Below, piece by piece: positions 1-11,767 of a stretch of 64,000 bases of DNA. A model generated the notes under the pieces. It was not told the DNA's origin. It ran no database searches and was given only the letters and a program-made list of their open reading frames with translations. Made by a program: the position numbers and the translations under genes. The stretch lies in NCBI GenBank assembly GCA_002812745.2, contig NCSJ02000135.1:1-64000 (forward strand). The letters run 5' to 3'. Origin of the DNA: Scytalidium lignicola. Taxonomy: Eukaryota; Ascomycota; Leotiomycetes. Numbering within the stretch: the first letter of the stretch is position 1; every line of letters begins with the position of its first letter.

Positions 1-505
1 TTTGTACAGACTTTTAAACACCATTTTCTTAAGTAACTATTTCTTCATTGTCTCATCCTCAGTAAGAGTTGTTTAATAAATTAGTCCATAGGCTAGTCTG
101 AACCCCTCTTTAAGCTTTATCTCATGATCCTATGGTTTATACTCAAGTAAGGTTAAATCATTAAGTCTTTTTTATGAATAGTTCTAACCATTCATAATAT
201 TCTTCAAGTATATGTTTCATAGTATTATTAATATGGACAACTCCTAAAGACATAGTTTCTTCTAAGAAAGTAATTATACTTATTCTCTAATTAATTATTA
301 AATTATACTTCTTTATCCATTTGATTCCTAATATAACCTAATATATTCCTAATTTCATAACATCAAAAGATATCTTTTCTTAATAACTTTTATTATACTT
401 TATATCTAAGTTTCAAGTTTGAATGTCAACATACTTCTGAACCTTAATACTATTCACTAACAATATTAAGTAACTGTTATCCTTAACTCTTGTGCTAAGT
501 CTAAG

Positions 506-769
506 TCACTTCATGACTTGTTCACTGATGAAATTTCTTTCAACTCCTGAATTGATCAAGGCCCTTATTGACTTTCCATACAACATTATGTCAATATATA
601 ATGAACTTTCACTGTTCATAAAGTAAAGATTAACATTTCCAGCATTGTTAACTGATATGTTATTGCTGATTTCCAGATCCTTAACATTTTCTTCTAATTC
701 CTCGAAGAATGCTGTTTGTCTTTTAATAAGATTCCTTAGTCTTAGTCTATTTAAGCTTCTATCATTCAT
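506..769 (-). pseudogene. Retropepsin-like aspartic protease relic of the gypsy element
   Basis: An 87-codon open stretch ends in IRALINSGVERNFISEQ, matching the retroviral-type protease signature (A-L-I/V-D-S-G-A-x-x-N-F-I). The catalytic aspartate of the D-S-G triad reads Asn (NSG), a G-to-A type change that would inactivate the enzyme. It sits downstream of the Gag relic and upstream of the reverse-transcriptase relic, as expected in a gypsy polyprotein. The open stretch is what survives between stop codons and is not a functional gene. Confidence 0.7.
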
Positions 770-1752
770 GAATGCTTATGCATCCTGTACTTATTCTACT
801 ATTTCATTTCCAAGACATTCCTTTATTTCAGTGATAGAATTATCACTTACTATAGAAATTCTTTCTGCAGAATTCAAAGGGTATACTACTACTTCTTGGT
901 TGAATTGTTCATTGATTCTTTATAATAGTTCATCCTCTCCTAGTATTATAATAAGTAATTCCAAAGGTAGTAAATCTTCTTCTAGTTTATTAACTGTAAA
1001 TAATACTTTTACACCTTAGTTAGCTTGTTCTATAACAATCTTCACTAATTCCCTTTATTCTTGTTAAGTATAATATTATTCAACTTCAAGTAATTATTCT
1101 ACTGATTTTCCTAATCCTTAGATTTCTCTGTACTAAGTTTCAACTTTTAATTAGTCTTGTTAGTAAGTTATCATCAAAAGTCCTTCATGTTATATATTGT
1201 ATCTTCCTTATACAACATAGTTTAATCCTTCTTCTATCATTATCCAAGTGTCCTTAGGCATTTAGTCAAAGTCATCCTGGATCTAAGTTCTTTTCACTAG
1301 TAAGAAGAATTTGCATGATCCCTTCTTCATGACAATACTCTAGAGGTTAGTCTTATAGACAAGAATAAGATCTCCAATATCAAGTTTACATATTTCTACT
1401 ATTACTTCTTCTTATTATACAATTCTNAAAAAGTTAACTTCTGTCCAAGATTTCCTATCTTCTTAGTCCTCTTATGTTAATCATAAGATAATATTTTAAG
1501 ACTAACAATTTCCTAGAAATAAGATATTACTTTGTAAGTATAACTTCAAAGTCTGTTAGCACAATCATCCAAATTCTACTAACTCTTAGAATTAATCTTC
1601 ATCTGCTATAATCTTCAGTTTAATAGTTATCTTGAGAATGTCNTTTTTTGTTGAGTTCTTGTTATAAGTACAAAATCTGTCTCAAGGATTCTTGTTATTA
1701 TTATCTTGTTCACATCAGTCTTGATAACATAATGTAATATGGTTACTAAGTT

Positions 1753-2830
1753 CTAATAATGTTCCTCTTCTTTTAAGGAATTCCCTTCCTCGTTTAAACT
1801 TTCCTCTTTTGATGATTTTAACAAGATATCTATAATTCTTAGGATTCTCATAACCCTGACTTTAATTGATACACTTGCCTTGTTATCCTTTTTATGAGTA
1901 TTTGCTATATGTCTAGACATTTTACACTTAAAACATAACTTGTTTTTTCTCCTCTTGTCAAGTTCTTCAAGGGAAATTCTAAAGGAATTTCCTTTCTTAT
2001 TTTTTCTTTTATAATACTTCTTCCCCTTTCCTTTAAATGTCTTTCCTTTCTTTATAACATCCAACTCTATAAAGTCTTTACAATCCTTCTTTCCTTCAGG
2101 TTTTCTTCTGTTAAAGTAAGATCTACCCTTCTTGTCCAAGATCATTTTATATTGTTCATTCTTAATCTTAATAAACAAATCAACAAGAGTATTGAATATG
2201 ATAACCACAAGTTGTTAGTACAATTCTTCTTTAATAGAGTCCTTAAGTCTAGTCTTATACTGATATATATATGCTTCCTCTCCTTAGTTGACTGAAATTA
2301 TGTACTAATGATAAAGCATTACATATTCACTAAGGCTTTTAGTTTGTCTAAGGTGAGTTAATCATCTTTCAACATTCCTTTTTTTTGTCAACATCCTTAT
2401 ATAAGCGTTTGAATTCTTCTATATAGTTTTCCTAACTCCTAAGGATATTTCTTACTCCTTAATTCGTTGTTCTTCCATTTATAATGAACCATTCATCTTT
2501 AAAAGGTTAAAACCAAGTTTCAGCTACTCCTCTTAAATATGTAAATACTTACAAAACCTTATATATATCTCCAAGCAATAAATAATCATTTAACATTAAA
2601 TAAGTTCTTGTCTAAACAAGGTATACTTTCAGCTTCTTTCTGTCCTTGTAAAACAGATCTAGTCTAGTGATTTTAACCTCTTTAAATGTTGCCATTAGAA
2701 CTTGTTCTATGTTGTCCTTTAGTTCAAAGTCTAGATCAAGGTTTAGACTTAGAACTCTTGATTCTAAAACTGGTTTTAAGTCTAGCTTAGGTAATGAAGG
2801 TGTTAGTTTCTTTCTTGTAACTCTTGACAA
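1753..2830 (-). pseudogene. Gag relic with broken CCHC zinc knuckle
   Basis: Two open stretches (2612-2830 and 1753-2208) on the minus strand represent Gag. The upstream one is a charged N-terminal segment. The second is lysine-rich and contains CFKCKMSRHIANTHK, which follows the C-x2-C-x4-H-x4-C knuckle pattern except that the last Cys is His. The intervening 2209-2611 is closed by stops and frameshifts. The position, directly after the LTR at 3116-3458 in the element's own direction, is that of Gag in an LTR retrotransposon. Confidence 0.7.
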
Positions 2831-3115
2831 TTCTCTAATAGTTAATCCTTCTGTTGACTTAGTAAGTTACTTTGGCAGTATAACAACTTTTCCTAATACT
2901 TCTTCTTAAATATTAATTTCCTTGATAGTCTAGTTCTTATCTTAGTCTTCTTCAAAGCTATTGTCTGAACTTTCCTTAGATACTTCCTTAGATCCCTCTT
3001 CAGATTCTTCTTCAGAGCCTTCTTCAAAACCTTCTTCAGGTTGTTATTCATTGTTATTATCTCTTAGTATGTCTGTTTCCAAATCCTGATTCATCAAGAT
3101 AAATAATGTTCAAAA

Positions 3116-3458
3116 TGTTACAAAACTACACTATCCAAGTTATTGAATAGCCAAGGGTAAGGTAGATGTTCAAGGACAGTGGAAATGTATAACACACAAG
3201 TAGGTTATTAAGTTGAAGGTAAGATATAATAATGTATTTAAGTTGAACATGAGGAGTCTACTCTCATGTTCTTACAACATGCTTATATAGATAATGAAAT
3301 ACAGTTGGATCCCTTGGAGTCCTTGGAGTCCACTGGAGTCCACCAGGGATCCCAAGACTCCATCACGTGACCCCTGATTGTTAGGTTCTCTATGCACACC
3401 TTCCGTGTACCGAGCCTCAGGCCTACACCAATCAGCTTGTTAGGTAAAACCCGTAACA
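3116..3458 (-). repeat. Long terminal repeat (5' LTR of the minus-strand gypsy element)
   Basis: A 343-bp block starts TGTTAC and ends GTAACA, the TG...CA boundaries with a perfect 6-bp terminal inverted repeat typical of LTRs. It lies immediately upstream of the Gag relic in the element's orientation. Its right half (about 3290-3458) has near-normal base composition, unlike the very AT-rich interior. The partner LTR would be left of the window, so identity between LTRs, and hence age, cannot be judged. Confidence 0.7.
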
Positions 3459-3499
3459 TATAATATCTTATTGGAATGTTTGTTCTTAAATCTGATGTA

Positions 3500-4667
3500 A
3501 ATCACGGAGGAAGGAAACAACTGTGTATTCTAGCTTTAAATGTTGAAGTACTTGACATATAGCTTTCTTATGGTTATACTTGTATAACCAGAATATTTTA
3601 ACATCCAAAGGTTGAAGAATATGGGTAAGATATGAAGGAAAGCATAAAAGGATAATATAATGCTAATTAGCTAATTCTAAGAACTCAAGCAATTCATGAA
3701 ATTCATAGCCATTTAGAAGAAGAAGTTTTATCTTAATAAGCTAGTTTGTATTAAAATCAATATATTTTTGACTTTTTAAATCAAAAACTCCCTTCTTTGC
3801 TCTTAAGAATTGAATGAAATATTAAAGCCAACAAATTCCAATTTCATTATTAGTATAGCCTAAAGGAGTAAGAAGCATAAGTACATCTCCAAGGAGGTTC
3901 TCCTGAACCTAATTCTCCATAATCTATATGCCTTCTATAAGGATGACTAGTAGAATAAGAGTACTTCCATCGGCAGTCATACATTCTATAATTGTAAGAG
4001 ACTTATGATTTTGAAAGGTATCTTCATAAAGCTAATAATTTATTAATAAAGTAAAGTACTATTCAAATATATTAATCTCTAATACCTCTTTAATCTTTAC
4101 TGGTACAATAACCTGTTCTCCTTCTACAACACTAATCCTAAAGCCTGTTTTATCCATATTATAAATATTCTCTCTCCAGATCTTATTTTCCAGCCACAAA
4201 TCGATATATTTCAAAAACCATCACTTTATAACCTCCTTATCTTATGCTTGAATTCGTTCCTTCTCAATAGGTTTGGTTGTAATCATATGAAACTCAAGAC
4301 GTGATTTTAAGAAGTTGCATATCCACTGTATAGATAGTTCTGTACCATCTCCATGGAGGTATTTTACAGCCTTAAGAAGCATAGCCCTATTCAATAGGTT
4401 GCCATCATATGCTTGCGTTTTAATATAGGAGCACAATACTTCGATTTGGTGAGGCTTCAAGAAAGGAGATCATCCTATATGCCTTGGAAGCCTCTTTACA
4501 AGCGTTAAACGACGTTGGATTACTTTGCGGAGTATGTTGATCTTGAGGTTGAATAGACATGCAGTAGCTGTAACAGTAGCTCGATTATCAGGGTCTTGAT
4601 TGTTGAAATACCATTCGATAGCTTTATCCAATTGCTGGTCAATCATTGTAGAGTAAGTCCTTGGCAT
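3500..4667 (-). pseudogene. Decayed pogo/Fot1-family (Tc1-mariner superfamily) DDE transposase
   Basis: Reading the minus strand from 4667: a Psq-type helix-turn-helix start (MPRTYSTMIDQQLDKAIEWY), a CENP-B-type second DNA-binding segment at 4460-4242 (KPHQIEVLCSYIKTQAYDG), then catalytic-core fragments. ENIYNMDKTGFRI (about 4170) is the first catalytic Asp block, followed by LTIIECMTADGSTL (about 3990). KLLLLNGYEFHELLEF (about 3700) is the second block with its Asp changed to Asn. PSYLTHILQPLDV (about 3600) is the conserved segment after it. The frame is interrupted by stops and shifts. Asp-to-Asn and many TAA/TAG codons fit RIP decay. It abuts the LTR on its left. Terminal inverted repeats were not securely identified. 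Confidence 0.8.
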
Positions 4668-5423
4668 TTTGAGAAGTATATCAATTGAAAATTGTATAGT
4701 GTTGACAGTATAAACGCGTAATGGAGGTACGTGATTTCAATGTTTGGGGTTCGCGAAAGGTGATGAGCTTTTTTGAGGTGACGAGCNTTTTTTTGCCAAC
4801 CACCCCTAGGTGGTTGGTAGCGAAAATTTCCCACCGTCCGAGCGCCCACCAACTATTACTACATTGACCCTTAAATCTCTGCTCGGCTAACCCCTTAGTG
4901 CCTATTACATAAGCACAATTCCTGACAAGCTAGCTTCACTTGTACGTACGTAGCTACACCACCACACCATAATACAATTCAGTGCAACCCCAATTACGCA
5001 ACCTTTTACTGTGCTGTAACTCAACATTATTAACTAATCTAATATACCTGAAGAATTCACAATAATTAATATATTCACTAAATTTACGTACTCACATAAA
5101 CGTAGTAATATGAGAATGGTCTCTTTTGCCTTTTCTCTTATTAAATAAGCTTTTTTATAATACGATACCATACACAACGATAAACTAAGGAATCCTGGGC
5201 ATGCCTTTTTGATCTGTACCAGCCTCACATCTTGAACTTAATAGTTAACGCTGTAGCGATCATAAAAGGCTCCTTTTGTTGTATCTTTCTCCTTAATGAC
5301 CCGAAGCAGTTTTCCGATGATCTCGACTTGATAAACAGCTTTGTAGTCCGTTCCGTGTATCTGTTGCTCGACTTGAGTAGTGAACTAATTCATCTGTCGA
5401 CTAGGGGGAGTTGAAACCCTGGA
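4668..5423. other. Non-coding flank of the transposase relic
   Basis: No gene is supported. It holds a 22-bp palindrome (about 4798-4819, CCAACCACC...GGTGGTTGG) close to the transposase start, which may be part of the element's terminal region. An isolated N lies at 4787 beside a T-run. A short word (4902-4916) recurs at 9921-9935. From 5230 on it is probably the 3' flank of the AAA ATPase gene, whose stop codon is at 5424. Confidence 0.5.
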
Positions 5424-8400
5424 CTAGTAGTTTCGTGCAGGCGTTGCTCTTGCTCTTCTCTCCTGTAACATGTCCTCCATTGTGGCAGCCACCATACTAG
5501 CACCGCATTCCAATGTCTCATCAAAATCTTGAGCTTCGGCAAGAACGTGCATACACAGACTCTTTGACAAAGTTTCCACATCCCTTGCATTACCCCAAGA
5601 CGCTGTCCTAGTTAAAGATCCCATTAAACGGACTAACACGGTGTATTCCATACTCTTTGGTTGACTAAGGACCGGTACCGAAATACCCGCTTTGCCCAAT
5701 TTCGTCTGCAGTACTTTCAAACATTGTTGGGTATCCAAGGATGTGAAATTCAATTCTTCCGGGAATCGGCTGGCGAGTCCAGGATTAACGCTTAGAAGCT
5801 GATTCATCTCTCCCTCATACCCCGCTAGGATAACTATGAGATTCCCATGAAATTTTGGTTTTGTGAGCAAGTCGACAAGTTCGGAAACCACCTCGGAGGT
5901 AAAGCTATTCTTATCGCCTTTAGAGCTGAGGCGGTACGCTTCATCGATGAACAGGACTTTGCCCAGACCCCTCTCAAGTACTTTCGTAGTTTTTGGACCA
6001 GAGTGCCCGACATATCTTCCCACCAGGTCGCTAACTGAGCATTCGACCACCGAGGCTTCTGAAAGAAATCCCATATCATAATAGACCTGTGCTATTTTCC
6101 TAGCCGTAGTGGTCTTCCCGGTCCCAGGTGGACCTTTGAATATGAAATTAGTCGGGATATATCCTTTGGGATCCATGTTCCTAGCTTTTAACGACTGTGA
6201 TACTCGTTGATATCGTTCTAATTTCCGTACAATATCATCACAGCCTACCACATCGCTAAATAGCCTTTTCAAGTTTATAATTGCAGACTTTCCTCGGTTA
6301 TATTCTGGATCGAAGTCATGCGGTTGGAGTATCCATTTTTTATGTTGATCTGACTTCTCGAGACTGGAAACCCGGGATTGGTAGTTTGCCTTGGCTTTAG
6401 ATATTAGATTCTCAACATCACCCCCATTTCCGAAGTTGAGCCTAGTTCTGGCTTTATCAAGGACGTCCATGGCTACTGTGATAGCTTCTTCAGTAGCTTC
6501 AATAACTTGTTCCTCTAGCTTGGATCGTAGTATACTTTCTAACTCAGAGAGTGTAAAGTTTTGGAACCAGAAGGCGTCCGATATAGGGAAGCGGCGACTG
6601 AGTCCAGGGTTACAGTTCTGAAGCATCTCTTGCATTTTGTCGCCGTAACCTAAAAGCAACACCGCGCGATCTTCACCCGGCACACCTTGGACTTCGCTGA
6701 CGATAGTGTCAATGACACCCTGGCGAAAAGAATCACTTGAGTTACCAGTGCCTTCTTTATTACCAGTGTACAACATGTGAGCTTCATCAACGACAAGCAC
6801 ATTTCCCATGGCAGCAGTCAACACAGATTTAGTGTTTGCTTCCGAATGACCTATATATCGTCCAATTAGGTCACTTGGATTTCGTATAATAACTTCTCCT
6901 TTGCTGAGGGCACCGATCTCAACCAGAATTTGGGCATACAGCTTAGCAACGACAGTTTTACCAGTACCCGGGGGGCCAAGGAAAAGCCGGTTGAAGGATA
7001 ATTGCAACAGAGGTTTCTCATCCAATTCTCTTTGGTAGTTTGATCGAACAACTTCAAGAATAGATAGAATTGCTTGTTTGACACATTCCAAACCTGTGAG
7101 TCTTTGGAGCTTCTTCCATGCAGGACTCTCAAGGATCGCTTCCACAGGACTGGGGCCAAGAATGTCGTGTTTGGTAAAAAGGTAATCATCATCCTCACAG
7201 GCGATATTATCTCCTGGGTTCCTTTCCTCCGACTGGTTATCTTTGCTCATGGTATGACTGTCGGTTTCTTTCTCTCTTGCACTAGTTGTTTTCTCATCTC
7301 TGGAAAAGCTTTCTTCGTCAACTCCAACGGTATGTGGTGTGTCATCAGGTTTCCCCGGAGTTTTGCATACTGAAGCGTGTTGATTTTCTCCTTTTTCTTT
7401 AGGTGTGTCATCTTCAACTTCCTTAGTACCTGTGGGTTTCGTTTCTGTTTGCTTTGTCTCTTCTGCCTTCTGTTCCTTATTCTTTCTGCTCACGGACAGT
7501 CGAGCAGACTGTCGTTCCCAAATTCGAGCGAGCAAATGTTCTATTGCCCTTGCGTTACCAAATTGTGGTCCACCGCGAGTTCTACCCACCCTTCTTGCTG
7601 CAACCCGCATGTAGAGTCCATCATCTCCACCTTCAACGCGCATCTTTCCATCAAACCTCTTCTTAATTAGCGAGGTTAGAATCTGGAGCAGTTGCTCGTT
7701 GGAATACTCTGGAAATTTCAAGACGTGAGGAAGATTAGCCGTTGCTCTGTGATTGTGCCCTAACAGCTTCAGCATGCCTTTCTCGTAGCCAGCCAAAAGA
7801 AGCAAAACTTTCCCCTTGTGTCTCTCAATTTCCTCTAGCATAAAATCCAAAACAATCCGTCCTCTAGAAGAGTTATTTGAGACTAGTTGGTGTGCATTGT
7901 CGATGAACAACACACCACCTGAATTTGTCAGATTATCGATATATCGTTTTATTCGGCTAATACCACCATCAGCAAGATATGTACCGGAAGTTTCCTTGTA
8001 GCCACTTCCAACAACCCCCGACGCAGATAGATATTTGGCATAGTTCCGAGCCACGGTAGTCTTTCCTAATATAAGGTTAGTATAACATACGAAAGAAGAT
8101 TTGGTGCAGCTAACCAGTTCCGGGGTTGCCAATAAGTACCGTCCCGAAACAATCATTCTTCAAATCTACCCCTTGCCGAGTTGAAGTTTCAATCTTTGCT
8201 CTGATCATGTCAAGATGTCGTTTCACATCATCCAAGCCTACCATGCCATTAATTTCAGATATGCATTCCTTAATCTTTTCCTTCTTCTTCCTCTTCCGCC
8301 TTGTCTCATCATCCTCCACATTCTCCTCAGGCTTCGTCTTCTTGGATTCAGTATCATCTGGGGTTTGCGCATTTTCCTTGTCTTCACCTTGTTCAATCTT

Positions 8401-9102
8401 TTCCGCTACTTCACTTTTATTAAGGTCACCAACACCGGAGTTCCCATTTTGTTGGCTAGATTCGCTGCCCACTTTGGTAGATTTATTGATACGGAAATGT
8501 CTTTCCCATATTTCGAGATGCTTAATGACCGTTGGCGAGACAACTTCCACACCAGATTCTTGTTGTTTTTCAACAATATTTCGAACTTGCTTCAATATCG
8601 CAATAACATTGAGCCTTCGAATAGGATCGGTCTGTAATCTGCGGCATGGTAATAGTTTTTGATTATCCGGATATTGTGAGTGCAGCAGATTCAGATCAGC
8701 ATAAAAATTAAGGTACTGGAGCCGTGAAAATCGAGATGGAAGGTCAAGCTGAATAAGTGAAAATGATGGGTATCGTGATGATCCAGGTATTTCAACGGTG
8801 GGAGTGATATCCATATCGACCAGGGAATCTCCAGCCATACATTTTTCTTCCAGGAACTGGCGTTGGAATAAAAGATTATGAATCCGAAACAAATTCTTCA
8901 GGGACCGATTGATGCTTCTACCAATAAAAACTGCATCGACCTCAAGAGCTTGGAGAGATTTAGTCGGATCCTTCCTTAGACACATGAGTTTCCGATACAA
9001 TTCGGATGTGGCTTCTAAGGACCAAATGGTCTGTAGTATCAGGCCTTGGAAGTTTTCTAGGCCATTGCCACAGTGCCAACACCGAGATAAAGGATCCAAC
9101 AT
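5424..9102 (-). CDS. Triple-AAA (CbxX/CfqX-type) ATPase
   Basis: Two exons (9102-8115, 8065-5424; 49-nt intron with CTAAC and ATTAG) give about 1209 residues. The intron splits the first Walker A (GNPGTG|GKTT). Three AAA modules of the CbxX/CfqX/SpoVK type follow a non-conserved N-terminal 300 residues: Walker A at about 325-332, 693-700 (GPPGTGKT) and 974-981 (GPPGTGKT). Walker B is FIDNAH in module 1 (glutamate replaced by Asn), VVDEAH in module 2 and FIDEAY in module 3, so module 1 may bind but not hydrolyse ATP. A charged Lys/Glu/Thr-rich linker separates modules 1 and 2. Fungal members have no settled function; a remodelling ATPase is inferred. The ATG at 9102 was chosen because the longer open frame begins at TTG (9126) and has an in-frame TAG further up; a small 5' exon cannot be excluded. 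Confidence 0.85.
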
Positions 9103-10690
9103 GGCAGCGTTCTTAAAGATTGCCAAGAGATATCCGGAATGGAATTGGTAGAATGGATCGTAGAAAAGAATTGAATAGGGAGAAAAATAGAACTATTGTC
9201 GCCGTTGTCACTACTATCAGTCCCCCCAGCACGCTAAAATGATATTGGCAAGAACATTAGCAACTTCAACTTGACTCACCTATGCGGGAAGGCACCATGC
9301 GGCGCCGCCACTTGAATAGTTTCGCCATTGGTGTAACCATGCTGAGCTCTTACCAAACAATCTCGGCTTTTACACGCTGCTAATTCGTGAGGCCGCTGTC
9401 AGAGTCTCATCTGATTTGCGGGCTTGGGACGCTTAAGAAGGTAGCAGCCGCATCTTAATGGTCGATCTCTGGTAGCTTCATATCACTAAACCTTGTAAAA
9501 GGTTCAGAACAAAGCCCCTGGTGCGCTAGACTGGATCACAGTTACCCAGCGATGATTATCTACCTAGCCGAATGCAACTGTCGGAATTTAGACGGTTAAA
9601 CAGTCTCAGGAGCCTAGTGCTTGGACGTTGAATGAAGGCAGCAGTGCAAGTTGGTGTGACTAAAAGTTACGGTTGTAACCAAATGATGCACATTTGTTGT
9701 CTTGGCGACGTCGTGGTCCGTGTGCTATGTGGTCTGTGCTGACTAGTCAATTACTAGTGTCAGAGGTTATGGCGCAGGGAATAGGCTACTACGCATATAT
9801 CTTGTATGGTACAGAGACTCAATTGGCTGCTAGTCTTGATGATGTACAGTACATAGGGGTGTGTGTGAAAATCCTTCAACCGTAGCCGACCGTAAGCTCC
9901 CTGAGCTGTGATTGGTTGTGCTATTACATAAGCACCATACTCTCTGACAACTAGTCGTTAACTGTAGATGTTTGAATTGTAAACTTTACGTGGTTAATTA
10001 TTATTCTACCATCAAGGAATGAGCATACCTAAAGAATACCCTATTTTAGTCAGGGTATCTCAGATATGCCAAAACCTTGAGCTGAAGCACTCACCAGTAC
10101 ATTGACATAGAGAATCAAGGGGAAGAATGAAGCAGTAAGTGTGAGAGCGTAGATATAAATTTAAGTAGCTGTGGTGACGTATAGTTAAAAGGGCTGCACT
10201 GTATAGAACTTCCTCTCATATCTGATCAGGGGTGGTTAGGGCAGGAGCACGAACCAGGATAACGGCTGAATAGAGGTGAAAATTGAACGGCATGAACAGA
10301 TAGAGGCCAACAGACGAAACTGAAACGGCATGTAGATCTCATTTCAAGATAGATCTAGGAGCTAAATTCAAGGGCGAAGAAAAGCAGTTAATATCCCCGA
10401 AAAGAACGGGAAAAGACTAGCATAGCTGAAGATGTATAGTGTGAAATAAACCATCAGTCTTAGAGCATTCGTACTCTATTGCTTCTACGGAGGTACAGCG
10501 GTGAAGTACAGTAATCATAGCACCAGTAAGGGGGATGTAATAGCCTTGTCCATATTTGGCATAGTTCAAACGTCTTTTGACGCTGGACTACGCCAACAAT
10601 CTGAGTGCTAGAGGTGCCCTGTAACCGCGACCTTCAGGCTGTCAATACCCTGTGACACGCTACAATTATAGCGTGTTTCAGGCAATGCAT
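9103..10690. other. Gene-poor accessory stretch
   Basis: No coding region is supported; the open frames are short and do not resemble families. It includes a second, diverged copy of the short word seen at 4902 (9921-9935) followed by CTGACAA...CTAG, suggesting remnants of one repeat family. An imperfect palindrome of about 34 bp lies at 10646-10680 (ACACGCTA...TAGCGTGT arms). Confidence 0.4.
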
Positions 10691-10699
10691 TCACTGAAG

Positions 10700-11186
10700 G
10701 GTTTACAACGGATTGTGTAACTATATGGCACGTATATAATTGTAAGGTTAGTAGTGTTATATGAATACTTAACCACTGTATCTCCGTAATTCTGGTATTG
10801 CCTTAGTTGTATGTCAACATTTAGATTACTAAGGAAGACTGGGGAAGATATCATGGCAACGAGCTCGGCAGTTAGGAGCGCATTATTACGATGGTTGTTA
10901 ACAGAGGCGTAGTTGACACAAATAGTAGGGGCAAGGATGAGAGCAAGATGAGGCCAGTCTTTGGTACTATAGCTATCTGGCCACTCAAAGGCCAGTTCAG
11001 TGCAGTCCCGCCATTCCGTACCAAAGTTAACAGCATAACGAGTGTAAAGAGAGGCAAGGACTAACCCTCAAAGGTTATTGGACCTAGTTCGAAAGGAGGT
11101 GACTTTGCCTCAGCAATAGCTGCAGCAATACGGATGTTGCTCTTTACATCCATATGATGGACGTTGTTAGTAGTTAAGCTTGCCAT
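10700..11186 (-). pseudogene. Scytalone-dehydratase-like (NTF2-fold) relic
   Basis: From an ATG at 11186 the minus strand encodes about 42 plausible residues ending GPITFE, then a frame disruption. The next frame reads FEWPDSYSTKDWPHL, LAPTICVNY and TAELVAMISSPVFL. These align in order with the conserved blocks of fungal scytalone dehydratases (ITFxDYL, EWADSYDSKDWDRL, IAPTLRIDY, PAEEFVAM). Scytalone dehydratase dehydrates scytalone and vermelone in DHN-melanin synthesis; paralogues act in other polyketide pathways. The C-terminal half is not recognisable and the frame is broken, so I call it a pseudogene. No polyketide synthase or other melanin gene is nearby. Confidence 0.55.
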
Positions 11187-11767
11187 GATTTAATCCAAGG
11201 ACCACTCAATTCTTTAAGTGAATTGCACAAGTGAAGTTATGTGGCATGTATAGTTACATGAAAACTTGAATACAAAAGGAGCAGGAATAATGTATTCCAT
11301 GTATTTACGTGCGTAACGGGCAAGTACTGGTTCTCAGCTGGCAACCGAGCGGTTCCCTCAATCGGATTCAGTATGATGCTCTTGACCTATGGTTATGCAT
11401 GTTCCCCTCTTCAGATCAAAGAAAGTGATTGCGAAATTTATTAGAATGCAAATGGCAAATAAGATCTGAGGTTAATTGATTACAAACACCTGTGTAGCGT
11501 GCTCGGATTTACAAGTCTGTATTCAATAACCGGAGATAAACATCGTCCGAGGTATGATCCGGTATAGTGGATATATCACATTAAGAATGAGGGATTTCCG
11601 AATGTATTAGAAAATCGGTCCTCATTAGACCTAATAAGATGACATTTCTAATTGTTAATAATAATTAGCGCAGAAGCCTTTCAAACTGCGAGATTATATA
11701 TGTCTAGACAGTACTCTAGCAAATGCCTTAAGATGTTCAGTTAAGTTCTATTGTCTGATAATATCTT
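11187..11767. other. Intergenic, AT-rich
   Basis: Nothing coding is supported. It separates the dehydratase relic from the TRI14-like fragment and would hold the promoters of both, since they are divergent. Confidence 0.4.

Larger units (their letters stand above)
1..3458 (-). mobile_element. Decayed Ty3/gypsy LTR retrotransposon, 5' half
   Basis: On the minus strand the order is LTR (right end), Gag, zinc knuckle, aspartic protease, then the beginning of reverse transcriptase running off the left window edge. Near 290-345 the minus strand reads ILGIKWIKKYNLIIN, like the conserved tether after the retropepsin (ILGxPWLxKxNPxID). Between about 60 and 180 it reads DHEIKLKEGFRLAYG and GLIY, like the start of fungal gypsy reverse transcriptases (DHKIELEEG...GPIYSL). 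Many in-frame stops, very low GC and several N characters show that it is dead. The decay direction fits RIP. The class (Ty3/gypsy) is inferred from this domain order and the RT start; integrase and the second LTR are outside the window. Confidence 0.8.

Noticed and set aside
8126..8662. 178-codon plus-strand frame
   Set aside because: It lies antisense to the first exon of the AAA ATPase, is Phe/Ser-rich as expected of a shadow frame, and has no family motif.
9103..9126. Extension of the AAA protein to a TTG at 9126
   Set aside because: Nuclear fungal genes start at ATG. The frame above is closed by a TAG with no ATG, so the ATG at 9102 is used. The same reasoning removed the TTG start of the Spt10-like gene and the GTG start of the GFA gene.
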